Assembly: GCF_036373705.1 (NCBI RefSeq)
Contig: NW_027102731.1
Location: 64,434 to 128,433, forward strand
DNA: 64,000 nt
Origin: Amia ocellicauda
Taxonomy: Eukaryota; Chordata; Actinopteri; Amiiformes; Amiidae
Direction of reading: 5' to 3'
The notes under the pieces were generated by a model. It had not been told where the DNA came from. It searched no databases and saw nothing but the letters and a program-made list of their open reading frames with translations. How positions within the stretch are numbered: the first letter of the stretch is position 1; each line of letters starts with the position of its first letter. Below, one piece after another: positions 24,713 to 38,597 of this stretch. A program made the position numbers and the translations under genes.

Positions 24713-24833
24713 AATTGCCGGCCACACCGTCCTGAACGCGCCCGATCTTGTCAGATCTCGGAAGCTAAACGGGGCAGGACCTGGTCAGTACTTAAATGTG
24801 AGACCTCCTGGAAATACCAGGTGCTGCCAGCTT
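24713..24833 (+). rRNA. 5S rRNA-like copy with altered 5' end (AATTGCCGG)
   Basis: Positions 1-2 are AA instead of GC and an extra C is present (AATTGCCGGCC), so helix I cannot close at its base. The same form occurs at 31401, where the upstream spacer also matches (CCGCTAGCC, CCAGATATCTCG). Confidence 0.55.
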
Positions 24834-25705
24834 TTTACGTCTCCTGGGGAACTTCATCGTAGCTCTTAATACTCTCTTTCTGTCTGGAGAAGATATAATT
24901 GAAGAATTGTACACGTACCCGGCTACTTTCAACACCCTTTGCTGCACTGGTATATTTCCCTCTATTTTTCTTTTTTTTTTTGCTGGCAGTTCCGTCAATA
25001 CCCGCCAGCCTTTAAGAGACATCATGCAGCCAGGCATCTCGGCTTGCGGCCACACCATCCTGAACGCGCCCGATCTCGTCAGATCTCGGAAGCTAAACGG
25101 GGCAGGACCTGGTCAGTACATGAAAGTGAGACCTCCTGGAAATACCTAGTGCTGCAAGCTTTTACGTCTCCTGGGTAACTTTATCGTAGCTCTTAATACT
25201 CTCTCTCTGTCTGGAGGAGATATAATTGAAGTATTGTACACGTATCCAGCTACTGTCAACACCCTTTGCTGCACTGATATTTTTCCATCCATTTTTCTTT
25301 TTTTTTTTTTTTTTTTTGCTGGAAGTTCCGTCAATACCCGCCAACCTTTAAGAGACATCATGCAGCCAGGCCTTTTGGCTTGTGGCCACACCGTCCTGAA
25401 TGCACCCGATCTCGTCAGATCTCGGAAGCTAAACGGGGCAGGGCCTGGTCAGTACCTGGATGGGAGACCTCCTAGAAATACCAGGTGCTGCAAGCTTTTC
25501 ACATCTCCTGGGTAACTTCATCGTAGCTCTTAATACTCTCTTTCTGTCTCCAGGAGATATAATTGAAGAATTGTACACGTACCCGGCTACTTTCAACACC
25601 CTTTGCTGCACTGGTATATTTCCCTCTATTTTTCTTTTTTTTTTTGCTGGCAGTTCCGTCAATACCCGCCAGCCTTTAAGAGACATCATGCAGCCAGGCA
25701 TCTCG

Positions 25706-27705
25706 GCTTGCGGCCACATCGTCCTGAACGCGCCCGATCTCGTCAGATCTCGGAAGCTAAACGGGGCAGGGCCTGGTCAGTACTTGGATGGGAGACCTCC
25801 TAGAAATACCAGGTGCTGCAAGCTTTTTACGTCTCCTGGGTAACTTCATCGTAGCTCTTAATACTCTCTTTATGTCTGGAGAAGATATAATTGAAGAATT
25901 GTAAACGTACCCGGCTACTTTCAACACCCTTTGCTGCACTGGTATTTTTCCCTCTATTTTTCTTTTTTTTTTTTGCTGGCAGTTATGTCAATACCCGCCA
26001 GCCTTTAAGAGACATCATGCAGCCAGGCATCTCGGCTTGCGGCCACACCATCCTGAACGCGCCCGATCTCGTCAGATCTCGGAAGCTAAACGGGGCAGGA
26101 CCTGGTCAGTACGTGAAAGTGAGACCTCCTGGAAATACCTAGTGCTGCAAGCTTTTACATCTCCTGGGTAACTTTATCGTAGCTCTTAATACTCTCTCTC
26201 TGTCTGGAGGAGATATAATTGAAGTATTGTACACGTATCCAGCTACTGTCAACACCCTTTGCTGCACTGATATTTTTCCATCCATTTTTCTTTTTTCTAT
26301 TTTTCTTTTTTTTTTTTGCTGGAAGTTCCGTCAATACCCGCCAACCTTTAGAGACATCATGCAGCCAGGCCTTTCGGCTTGTGGCCACACCGTCCTGAAT
26401 GCGCCCGATCTCGTCAGATCTCGGAAGCTAAACGGGGCAGGGCCTGGTCAGTGCTTGGATGGGAGACCTCCTAGAAATACCAGGTGCTGCAAGCTTTTTA
26501 CGTCTCCTGGGTAACTTCATCGTAGCTCTTAATACTCTCTTTCTGTCTCCAGGAGATATAATTGAAGAATTGTACACGTACCCGGCTACTTTCAACACCC
26601 TTTGCTGCACTGGTATTTTTCCCTCTATTTTTCTTTTTTTTTTTTGCTGGCAGTTATGTCAATACCCGCCAGCCTTTAAGAGACATCATGCAGCCAGGCA
26701 TCTCGGCTTGTGGCCACACCATCCTGAACGCGCCCGATCTCGTCAGATCTCGGAAGCTAAACGGGGCAGGGCCTGGTCAGTACTTGGATGGGAGACCTCC
26801 TAGAAATACCAGGTGCTGCAAGCTTTTTACGTCTCCTGGGTAACTTCATCGTAGCTCTTAATACTCTCTTTATGTCTGGAGAAGATATAATTGAAGAATT
26901 GTAAACGTACCCGGCTACTTTCAACACCCTTTGCTGCACTGGTATTTTTCCCTCTATTTTTCTTTTTTTTTTTTGCTGGCAGTTATGTCAATACCCGCCA
27001 GCCTTTAAGAGACATCATGCAGCCAGGCATCTCGGCTTGCGGCCACACCATCCAGAACGCGCCCGATCTCGTCAGATCTCGGAAGCTAAACGGGGCAGGA
27101 CCTGGTCAGTACATAAAAGTGAGACCTCCTGGAAATACCTAGTGCTGCAAGCTTTTACATCTCCTGGGTAACTTTATCGTAGCTCTTAATACTCTCTCTC
27201 TGTCTGGAGGAGATATAATTGAAGTATTGTACACGTATCCAGCTACTGTCAACACCCTTTGCTGCACTGATATTTTTCCATCCATTTTTCTTTTTTCTTT
27301 TTTTCTTTTTTTTTTTTGCTGGAAGTTCCGTCAATACCCGCCAACCTTTAGAGACATCATGCAGCCAGGCCTTTCGGCTTGTGGCCACACCGTCCTGAAT
27401 GCGCCTGATCTCGTCAGATCTCGGAAGCTAAACGGGGCAGGGCCTGATCAGTGCTTGGATGGGAGACCTCCTAGAAATACCAGGTGCTGCAAGCTTTTTA
27501 CGTCTCCTGGGTAACTTCATCGTAGCTCTTAATACTCTCTTTCTGTCTCCAGGAGATATAATTGAAGAATTGTACACGTACCCGGCTACTTTCAACACCC
27601 TTTGCTGCACTGGTATTTTTCCCTCTATTTTTCTTTTTTTTTTTTGCTGGCAGTTATGTCAATACCCGCCAGCCTTTAAGAGACATCATGCAGCCAGGCA
27701 TCTCG
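25706..27705 (+). repeat. Three-gene higher-order repeat, 1000 bp, two copies
   Basis: Genes at 25706, 26035 and 26377 recur at 26706, 27035 and 27377, exactly 1000 bp later, and the next gene is at 27706. Shared private marks are CAACCTTTAGAGACATC (one base short) near 26345 and 27345, GTTATGTCAATACC, TGTAAACGTACC and TCAGTGCTTGG, which confirm duplication of the whole trimer. Confidence 0.85.
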
Positions 27706-28954
27706 GCTTGCGGCCACACCATCCTGAACGCGCCCGATCTCGTCAGATCTCGGAAGCTAAACGGGGCAGGACCTGGTCAGTACATGAATGTGAGACCTCC
27801 TGGAAATACCTGGTGCTGCAAGCTTTTACGTCTCCTGGGTAACTTTATCGTAGCTCTTAATACTCTCTATCTGTCTGGAGGAGATATAATTGAAGTATTG
27901 TACACGTACCCAACTACTGTCAACACCCTTTGCTGCACTGATATTTTTCCATCCATTTTTCTTTTTTCTTTTTTATTTTTTTGCTGGAAATTCCGTCAAT
28001 ACCCGCTAGCCTTTAAGAGACATCATGCAGCCAGACATCTCGGCTTGCCGGCCACACCGTCCTGAACGCGCCCGATCTTGTCAGATCTCGGAAGCTAAAC
28101 GGGGCAGGACCTGGTCAGTACTTAAATGTGAGACCTCCTGGAAATACCAGGTGCTGCCAGCTTTTTACGTCTCCTGGGGAACTTCATCGTAGCTCTTAAT
28201 ACTCTCTTTATGTCTGGAGAAGATATAATTGAAGAATTGTAAACGTACCCGGCTACTTTCAACACCCTTTGCTGCACTGGTATTTTTCCCTCTATTTTTC
28301 TTTTTTTTTTTTGCTGGCAGTTATGTCAATACCCGCCAGCCTTTAAGAGACATCATGCAGCCAGGCATCTCGGCTTGCGGCCACACCATCCTGAACGCGC
28401 CCGATCTCGTCAGATCTCGGAAGCTAAACGGGGCAGGACCTGGTCTGTACACGAATGTGAGTCCTCCTGGAAATACCTCGTGGTGCAAGCTTTTACGTCT
28501 CCTGGGTAACTTTATCGTAGCTCTTAATACTCTCTATCTGTCTGGAGGAGATTTAATTGAAGTATTGTACACGTACCCAGCTACTGTCAACACCCTTTGC
28601 TGCACTGATATTTTTCCATCCATTTTTTTTTTTTTTTTTTGCTGGAAGTTCCGTCAATACCCGCCAACCTTTAAGAGACATCATGCAGCCAGGCCTTTCG
28701 GCTTGTGGCCACACCGTCCTGAATGCGCCCGATCTCGTCAGATCTCGGAAGCTAAACGGGGCAGGACCTGGTCAGTACATGAATGTGAGTCCTCCTGGAA
28801 ATACCTGGTGCTGCTAGCTTTTTCGTCTCCTGGGTAACTTTATCGTAGCTCTTAATACTCTCTATCTTTCTGGAGGAGATATAAATGAAGTATTGTACAC
28901 GTACCCAGCTACTGTCAACACCCTTTGCTGCACTGATATTTTTCCATCCATTTT

Positions 28955-28990
<36 letters not shown>

Positions 28991-29724
28991 GAAGTTCCGT
29001 CAATACCCGCCAATCTTTAAGAGACATCATGCAGCCAGGCCTCTCGGCTTGCGGCCACACCGTCTTGAACGCGCCCGATCTCGTAAGATCTCGGAAGCTA
29101 AACTGGGCAGGACCTGGTCAGTACTTGGATGGGAGACCTCCTGGAAATACCTGGTGCTGCCAGCTTTTACGTCTCCTGGGTAACTTTATCGTAGCTCTTA
29201 ATTCTCTCTATCTGTCTGGAGGAGATATAATTGAAGAATTGTACACGTACCCAGCTACTGTCAACACCCTTTGCTGCACTGATATTTTTCCATCCATTTT
29301 TCTTTTTTTTTTTTTTTTTTTTTTTTTGCTGGAAGTTCCGTCAATACCTGCCAACCTTTAAGAGACATCATGCAGCCAGGCCTTTTGACTTGTGGCCACA
29401 CCGTCCTGAATGCGCCCGATCTCGTCAGATCTCGGAAGCTAAACGGGGCAGGGCCTGGTCAGTACTTGGATGGGAGACCTCCTAGAAATACCAGGTGCTG
29501 CAAGCTTTTTACGTCTCCTGGGTAACTTCATCGTAGCTCTTAATACTCTCTTTCTGTCTCCAGGAGATATAATTGAACAATTGTACACGTACCCGGCTAC
29601 TTTCAACACCCTTTCCTGCACTGATATTTTTCCCTCCATTTTTCTTTTTTTTTTTTTTTTTTTTGCTGGAAATTCCGTCAATACCCGCCAGCCTTTAAGA
29701 GACATCATGCAGCCAGACATCTCG

Positions 29725-29854
29725 GCTTGCGGCCACACCGTCCTGAACGCGCCCGATCTTGCCCGATCTTGTCAGATCTCGGAAGCTAAACGGGGCAGGA
29801 CCCGGTCAGTACTTAAATGTGAGACCTCCTGGAAATACCAGGTGCTGCCAGCTT
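29725..29854 (+). rRNA. 5S rRNA-like copy with a 10-bp tandem duplication in helix III
   Basis: The segment CCCGATCTTG is present twice in a row, lengthening the gene to 128 nt before the T-run and disrupting helix III. The identical duplication is in the copy at 32756, 3031 bp away, which makes it a clear marker of block duplication after the 10-bp event. Confidence 0.65.
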
Positions 29855-31984
29855 TTTATGTCTCCTGGGGAACTTCATCGTAGCTCTTAATACTCTCTTT
29901 CTCTCTGGAGAAGATATAATTGAAGAATTGTACACGTACCCGGCTACTTTCAACACCCTTTGCAGCACTGGTATATATCCCTCTATTTTTCTTTTTTTTT
30001 TTGCTGGCAGTTCCGTCAATACCCGCCAGCCTTTAAGAGACATGATGCAGCCAGGCATCTCGGCTTGCGGCCACACCATCCTGAACGCGCCCGATCTCGT
30101 CAGATCTCGGAAGCTAAACGGGGCAGGACCTGGTCAGTACATGAAAGTGAGACCTCCTGGAAATACCTAGTGCTGCAAGCTTTTACGTCTCCTGGGTAAC
30201 TTTATCGTAGCTCTTAATACTCTCTCTCTGTCTGGAGGAGATATAATTGAAGTATTGTACACGTATCCAGCTACTGTCAACACCCTTTGCTGCACTGATA
30301 TTTTTCCATCCATTTTTTTTTTTTTTTTTTTTTTTGCTGGAAGTTCCGTCAATACCCGCCAACCTTTAAGAGACATCATGCAGCCAGGCCTTTTGGCTTG
30401 CGGCCACACCGTCCTGAATGCGCCCGATCTCGTCAGATCTCGGAAGCTAAACGGGGCAGGGCCTGGTCAGTACTTGGATGGGAGACCTCCTAGAAATACC
30501 AGGTGCTGCGAGCCTTTTACGTCTCCTGGGTAACTTCATCGTAGCTCTTAATACTCTCTTTCTGTCTCCAGCAGATATAATTGAAGAATTGTACACGTAC
30601 CCGGCTACTTTCAACACCCTTTCCTGTACTGATATTTTTCCCTCCATTTTTCTATTTTTTTTTTTTTTTTTTTTGCTGGAAATTCCGTCAATACCCGCCA
30701 GCCTTTATGAGATTTATCATGCAGCCAGGCCTCTTGGCTTGCGGCCACACCATCCTGAACTCGCCCGATCTCGTCAGATCTTGGAAGCTAACGGGGCAGG
30801 GCCTGGTCAGTACTTGGATGGGTGACATCCTGGAAATACCAGGAGCTGCAAGCTTTTTACGTCTCCCGGGTAACTTCATCATAGCTCTTAATACTCTCTT
30901 TCAGTCTGTAGGAGATATTATTGAAGAATTGTACACGTACCCGGCTACTTTCAAAACCCTTTGCTGCACTGGTATATTTCCCTCTATTTTTCTTTTTTTT
31001 TTTGCTGGCAGTTCCGTCAATACCCGCCAGCCTTTAAGAGACATCATGCAGCCAGGCATCTCGGCTTGCGGCCACACCATCCTGAACGCGCCCGATCTCG
31101 TCAGATCTCGGAAGCTAATCGGGGCAGGACCTGGTCAGTACATGAATGTGAGACCTCCTGGAAATACCTGGTGCTGCAAGCTTTTACGTCTCCTGGGTAA
31201 CTTTATCGTAGCTCTTAATACTCTCTATCTGTCTGGAGGAGATATAATTGAAGTATTGTACACGTACCCAGCTACTGTCAACACCCTTTGCTGCACTGAT
31301 ATTTTTCCATCCATTTTTCTTTTTTATTTTTATTTTTTTTGCTGGAAATTCCGTCAATACCCGCTAGCCTTTAAGAGACATCATGCAGCCAGATATCTCG
31401 AATTGCCGGCCACACCGTCCTGAACGCGCCCGATCTTGTCAGATCTCGGAAGCTAAACGGGGCAGGACCTGGTCAGTACTTAAATGTGAGACCTCCTGGA
31501 AATACCAGGTGCTGCCAGCTTTTTACGTCTCCTGGGGAACTTCATCGTAGCTCTTAATACTCTCTTTCTGTCTGGAGAAGATATAATTGAAGAATTGTAC
31601 ACGTACCCGGCTACTTTCAACACCCTTTGCTGCACTGGTATATTTCCCTCTATTTTTCTTTTTTTTTTTTGCTGGCAGTTCCGTCAATACCCGCCAGCCT
31701 TTAAGAGACATCATGCAGCCAGGCCTTTCGGCTTGTGGCCACACCGTCCTGAATGCGCCCGATCTCGTCAGATCTCGGAAGCTAAACGGGGCAGGACCTG
31801 GTCAGTACATGAATGTGAGTCCTCCTGGAAATACCTGGTGCTGCTAGCTTTTTCGTCTCCTGGGTAACTTTATCGTAGCTCTTAATACTCTCTATCTTTC
31901 TGGAGGAGATATAAATGAAGTATTGTACACGTACCCAGCTACTGTCAACACCCTTTGCTGCACTGATATTTTTCCATCCATTTT

Positions 31985-32020
<36 letters not shown>

Positions 32021-32755
32021 GAAGTTCCGTCAATACCCGCCAATCTTTAAGAGACATCATGCAGCCAGGCCTCTCGGCTTGTGGCCACACCGTCTTGAAC
32101 GCGCCCAATCTCGTAAGATCTCGGAAGCTAAACTGGGCAGGACCTGGTCAGTACTTGGATGGGAGACCTCCTGGAAATACCTGGTGCTGCAAGCTTTTAC
32201 GTCTCCTGGGTAACTTTATCGTAGCTCTTAATTCTCTCTATCTGTCTGGAGGAGATATAATTGAAGAATTGTACACGTACCCAGCTACTGTCAACACCCT
32301 TTGCTGCACTGATATTTTTCCATCCATTTTTCTTTTTTTTTTTTTTTTTTTGTTTTTTGCTGGAAGTTCCGTCAATACCTGCCAACCTTTAAGAGACATC
32401 ATGCAGCCAGGCCTTTTGACTTGTGGCCACACCGTCCTGAATGCGCCCGATCTCGTCAGATCTCGGAAGCTAAACGGGGCAGGGCCTGGTCGTACTTGGA
32501 TGGGAGACCTCCTAGAAATACCAGGTGCTGCAAGGTTTTTACGTCTCCTGGGTAACTTCATCGTAGCTCTTAATACTCTCTTTCTGTCTCCAGGAGATAT
32601 AATTGAACAATTGTACACGTACCCGGCTACTTTCAACACCCTTTCCTGCACTGATATTTTTCCCTCCATTTTTCTTTTTTTTTTTTTTTTTTTTTGCTGG
32701 AAATTCCGTCAATACCCGCCAGCCTTTAAGAGACATCATGCAGCCAGACATCTCG

Positions 32756-32885
32756 GCTTGCGGCCACACCGTCCTGAACGCGCCCGATCTTGCCCGATCT
32801 TGTCAGATCTCGGAAGCTAAACGGGGCAGGACCTGGTCAGTACTTAAATGTGAGACCTCCTGGAAATACCAGGTGCTGCCAGCTT
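32756..32885 (+). rRNA. 5S rRNA-like copy, second carrier of the 10-bp duplication
   Basis: Same doubled CCCGATCTTG as the copy at 29725, with the same GCTGCCAGC 3' end and TTTTTATGTCTCC spacer start. It was produced by copying the whole block. Confidence 0.65.
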
Positions 32886-33759
32886 TTTATGTCTCCTGGG
32901 GAACTTCATCGTAGCTCTTAATACTCTCTTTCTCTCTGGAGAAGATATAATTGAAGAATTGTACACGTACCCGGCTACTTTCAACACCCTTTGCAGCACT
33001 GGTATATATCCCTCTATTTTTCTTTTTTTTTTTGCTGGCAGTTCCGTCAATACCCGCCAGCCTTTAAGAGACATGATGCAGCCAGGCATCTCGGCTTGCG
33101 GCCACACCATCCTGAACGCGCCCGATCTCGTCAGATCTCGGAAGCTAAACGGGGCAGGACCTGGTCAGTACATGAATGTGAGACCTCCTGGAAATACCTG
33201 GTGCTGCAAGCTTTTACGTCTCCTGGGTAACTTTATCGTAGCTCTTAATACTCTCTATCTGTCTGGAGGAGATATAATTAAAGTATTGTACACGTACCCA
33301 GCTACTGTCAACACCCCTTGCTGCACTGATATTTTTCCATCCATTTTTTTTTTTTTTTTTTGCTGGAAGTTCCGTCAATACCCGCCAACCTTTAAGAGAC
33401 ATCATGCAGCCAGCCCTTTCGGCTTGTGGCCACACCGTCCTGAACGTGCCCGATCTCGTCAGATCTCGGAAGCTAAACGGGGCAGGGCCTGGTCAGTACT
33501 TGGATGGGAGACCTCCTAGAAATACCAGGTGCTGCAAGCTTTTTACGTCTCCAGGGTAACTTCATCGTAGCTCTTAATACTCTCTTTCTGTCTCCAGGAG
33601 ATATAATTGAAGAATTGTACACGTACCCGGCTACTTTCATCACCCTTTCCTGTACTGATATTTTTCCCTCCATTTTTCTATTTTTTTTTTTTTTTTTTTG
33701 CTGGAAATTCCATCAATACCCGCCAGCCTTTAAGAGACATCATGCAGCCAGACATCTCG

Positions 33760-36700
33760 GCTTGCGGCCACACCGTCCTGAACGCGCCCGATCTCGTCAG
33801 ATCTCGGAAGCTAAACGGGGCAGGACCTGGTCAGTACTTGAATGTGAGACCTCCTGGAAATACCTGGTGCTGCAAGCTTTTACGTCTCCTGGGTAACTTT
33901 ATCGTAGCTCTTAATACTCTCTATCTGTCTGGAGGAGATATAATTGAAGAATTGTACACGTACCCGGCTACCTTCAACACGCTTTGCTGCACTGATATTT
34001 TTCCCTCCATTTTTCTTTTTTCTTTTGTTTTTTGCTGGAAGTTCCATCAATACCCTCCAGCCTTTAAGAGACATCATGCAGCCAGGCCTCTTGGCTTGAG
34101 GCCACACCGTCCTGAAGACGCAAGATCTCGTCAGATCTCGGAAGAAAAACTGGGCAGGGCCTGGTCAGTAATTGAATGGGTGACCTCCTGGAAATACCAG
34201 GTGCTGAAAGCTTTTTACATCTCCTGGGTAACTTCAGCGTAGCTCTTAATACTCTCATTCAGTCTGGAGGAGATATAATTGAAGAATTGTACATGTACCC
34301 GGCTACTTTCAACACCCTGTCCTGCACTGATATTTTTCCCTCCATTTTTCTATTTATTTATTTTTTATTTTTTGCTGGAAGTTCCGTCAATACCCGCCAG
34401 CCTTTAAGAGACATCATGCAGCCAGGCCTCTTAGCTTGCGGCCACACCGTCCTGAACGCGCCCGATCTCATCAGATCTCGGAAGCTAACGGGGCAGGGCC
34501 TGGTCAGTACTTGGATGTGAGACCTCCTGGAAATACCAGGTGCTGCAAGCTTTTTACGTCTCCTGGGTAACTTCATCATAGCTCTTAATACTCTCTTTCA
34601 GTCTGTAGGAGATATTATTGAAGAATTGTACACGTACCCGGCTACTTTCAAAACCCTTTGCTGCACTGATATTTTTCCCTCCATTTTTCTTTTTTCTTTT
34701 TTTTTTTGCTGGAAGTTCCGTCAATACCCGCCAGCCTTAAAGAGACATCATGCAGCCGGGCCTCTCGGCTTTCGGCCACACCGTCCTGAACGCGCCCGAT
34801 CTCGTCAGATCTCGGAAGCTAAACGGGGCAGGACCTGGTCATTTCTTGAATGTGAGACCTCCTGGAAATACCTGGTGCTGCAAGCTTTTACGTCTCCTGG
34901 GTAACTTTATCGTAGCTCTTAATACTCTCTATCTGTCTGGAGGAGATATAATTGAAGAATTGTACACGTACCCGGCTACCTTCAACACGCTTTGCTGCAC
35001 TGATATTTTTCCCTCCATTTTTCTTTTTTCTTTTGTTTTTTGCTGGAAGTTCCATCAATACCCTCCAGCCTTTAAGAGACATCATGCAGCCAGGCCTCTT
35101 GGCTTGAGGCCACACCGTCCTGAAGACGCAAGATCTCGTCAGATCTCGGAAGAAAAACTGGGCAGGTCCTGGTCAGTAATTGGATGGGTGACCTCCTGGA
35201 AATACCAGGTGCTTAAAGCTTTTTACATCTCCTGGGTAACTTCAGCGTAGCTCTTAATACTCTCATTCAGTCTGGAGGAGATATAATTGAAGAATTGTAC
35301 ATGTACCCGGCTACTTTCAACACCCTGTCCTGCACTGATATTTTTCCCTCCGTTTTTCTATTTATTTATTTTTTATTTTTTGCTGGAAGTTCCGTCAATA
35401 CCCGCCAGCCTTTAAGAGACATCATGCAGCCCGGCCTCTTGGCTTGCGGCCACACCGTCCTGAACGCGCCCGATCTCGTCAGATCTCGGAAGCTAAACGG
35501 GGCAGGGCCTCGTCAGTACTTGGATGGGAGACCTCCTGGAAATACCTGGTGCTGCAAGCTTTTTACGTCTCCTGGGAAACTTCATCGTAGCTCTTAATAC
35601 TCTCTATCTGTCTGGAGGAGATATAATTGAAGTATTGTACACGTACCCGGCTACTTTCAACAGCCTTTGCTGCACTGATATTTTTCCCTCCATTTTCCAT
35701 TTTTTTTTTTTTTTTTTTTTGCTGGAAGTTCCGTCAATACCCGCCAGCCTTTAAGAGACATCATGCAGCCAGGCATCTCGGCTTGCGGTCACACCATCCT
35801 GAACGCGCCCGATCTCGTCAGATCTCGGAAGCTAAACGGGGCAGGACCTGGTCAGTACATGAATGTGAGACCTCCTGGAAATACCTAGTGCTGCAAGCTT
35901 TTACGTCTCCTGGGTAACTTTATCGTAGCTCTTAATACTCTCTCTCTGTCTGGAGGAGATATAATTGAAGTATTGTACACGTATCCAGCTACTGTCAACA
36001 CCCTTTGCTGCACTGATATTTTTCCATCCATTTTTCTTTTTTCTTTTTTTCTTTTTTTTTTTTTCTGGAAGTTCCGTCAATACCCGCCAACCTTTAAGAG
36101 ACATCATGCAGCCAGGCCTCTCGGCTTGCGGCCACACCATCCTGAATGCGCCCGATCTCGTCAGATCTCGGAAGCAAAACGGGGCAGGGCCTGGTCAGTA
36201 CTTGGATGGGAGACCTCCTAGAAATACCAGGTGCTGCAAGCTTTTTACGTCTCCTGGGTAACTTCATCGTAGCTCTTAATACTCTCTTTCTGTCTCCAGG
36301 AGATATAATTGAAGAATTGTACACGTACCCGGCTACTTTCAACACCCTTTGCTGCACTGGTATATTTCCCTCTATTTTTCTTTTTTTTTTTTGCTGGCAG
36401 TTCCGTCAATACCCGCCAGCCTTTAAGAGACATCATGCAGCCAGGCATCTCGGCTTGCGGCCACACCATCCTGAACGCGCCCGATCTCGTCAGATCTCGG
36501 AAGCTAAACGGGGCAGGACCTGGTCAGTACATGAATGTGAGACCTCCTGGAAATACCTGGTGCTGCTAGCTTTTACGTCTCCAGGGTAACTTCATCGTAG
36601 CTCTTAATACTCTCTTTCTGTCTCCAGGAGATATAATTGAAGAATTGTACACGTACCCGGCTACTTTCAACAGCCTTTGCTGCACTGATATTTTTCCCTC

Positions 36701-38597
36701 CATTTTCCATTTTTTTTTTTTTTTTTTTTTGCTGGAAGTTCCGTCAATACCCGCCAACCTTTAAGAGACATCATGCAGCCAGGCCTCTCGGCTTGCGGCC
36801 ACACCATCCTGAATGCGCCCGATCTCGTCAGATCTCGGAAGCAAAACGGGGCAGGGCCTGGTCAGTACTTGGATGGGAGACCTCCTAGAAATACCAGGTG
36901 CTGCAAGCTTTTTACGTCTCCTGGGTAACTTCATCGTAGCTCTTAATACTCTCTTTCTGTCTCCAGGAGATATAATTGAAGAATTGTACACGTACCCGGC
37001 TACTTTCAACACCCTTTGCTGCACTGGTATATTTCCCTCTATTTTTCTTTTTTTTTTTTGCTGGCAGTTCCGTCAATACCCGCCAGCCTTTCAGAGACAT
37101 CATGCAGCCAGGCATCTCGGCTTGCGGCCACACCATCCTGAACGCGCCCGATCTCGTCAGATCTCGGAAGCTAAATGGGGCAGGACCTGGTCAGTACATG
37201 AATGTGAGACCTCCTGGAAATACCTGGTGCTGCTAGCTTTTACGTCTCCAGGGTAACTTCATCGTAGCTCTTAATACTCTCTTTCTGTCTCCAGGAGATA
37301 TAATTGAAGAATTGTACACGTACCCGGCTACTTTCAACACCCTTTCCTGCACTGATATTTTTCCCTCCATTTTTCTATTTTTTTTTTTTCTTTTTTGCTG
37401 GAAATTCCATCAATACCCGCCAGCCTTTAAGAGACATCATGCAGCCAGACATCTCGGCTTGCGGCCTCATCGTCCTGAACGCGCCCGATCTCGTCAGATC
37501 TCGGAAGCTAAACGGGGCAGGACCTGGTCAGTACTTGAATGTGAGACCTCCTGGAAATACCTGGTGCTGCAAGCTTTTACGTCTCCTGGGTAACTTTATC
37601 GTAGCTCTTAATACTCTCTATCTGTCTGGAGGAGATATAATTGAAGAATTGTACACGTACCCGGCTACCTTCAACACGCTTTGCTGCACTGATATTTTTC
37701 CCTCCATTTTTCTTTTTTCTTTTGTTTTTTGCTGGAAGTTCCATCAATACCCTCCAGCCTTTAAGAGACATCATGCAGCCAGGCCTCTTGGCTTGAGGCC
37801 ACACCGTCCTGAAGACGCAAGATCTCGTCAGATCTCGGAAGAAAAACTGGGCAGGGCCTGGTCAGTAATTGAATGGGTGACCTCCTGGAAATACCAGGTG
37901 CTGAAAGCTTTTTACATCTCCTGGGTAACTTCAGCGTAGCTCTTAATACTCTCATTCAGTCTGGAGGAGATATAATTGAAGAATTGTACATGTACCCGGC
38001 TACTTTCAACACCCTGTCCTGCACTGATATTTTTCCCTCCATTTTTCTATTTATTTATTTTTTATTTTTTGCTGGAAGTTCCGTCAATACCCGCCAGCCT
38101 TTAAGAGTCATCATGCAGCCAGGCCTCTTGGCTTGCGGCCACACCGTCCTGAACGCGCCCGATCTCATCAGATCTCGGAAGCTAACGGGGCAGGGCCTGG
38201 TCAGTACTTGGATGTGAGACCTCCTGGAAATACCAGGTGCTGCAAGCTTTTTACGTCTCCTGGGTAACTTCATCATAGCTCTTAATACTCTCTTTCAGTC
38301 TGTAGGAGATATTATTGAAGAATTGTACACGTACCCGGCTACTTTCAAAACCCTTTGCTGCACTGATATTTTTCCCTCCATTTTTCTTTTTTCTTTTTTT
38401 TTTGCTGGAAGTTCCGTCAATACCCGCCAGCCTTAAAGAGACATCATGCAGCCGGGCCTCTCGGCTTTCGGCCACACCGTCCTGAATGCGCATGATATCG
38501 TCAGATCTCGGAAGCTAAACGGGGCAGGACCTGGTCAGTACTTGAATGTGAGACCTCCTGGAAATACCAGGTGCTGCAAGCTTTTACGTATCCTGGG
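33760..38597 (+). repeat. Pair of ~1.1-kb blocks 3697 bp apart
   Basis: Genes 33760, 34094, 34434 and 34768 correspond to 37457, 37791, 38131 and 38464 at offsets of 3696-3697 bp. Both blocks contain one member of the GAAGAAAAACTGGGC subfamily and the TTTATTTATTTTTTATT spacer. A related member also sits at 35102, 1008 bp after 34094. A 667-bp dimer (36124/36453 and 36791/37120) lies between. Confidence 0.8.

Larger units (their letters stand above)
28701..33190 (+). repeat. Pair of ~1.5-kb blocks 3031 bp apart
   Basis: Genes 28701, 29047, 29388, 29725 and 30063 correspond to 31731, 32077, 32419, 32756 and 33094 at offsets of 3030-3031 bp. Shared rare marks are the doubled CCCGATCTTG, TTGAACAATTGTACACG, TGCAGCACTGGTATATATCC and GACATGATGCAGCC. 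Confidence 0.85.
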
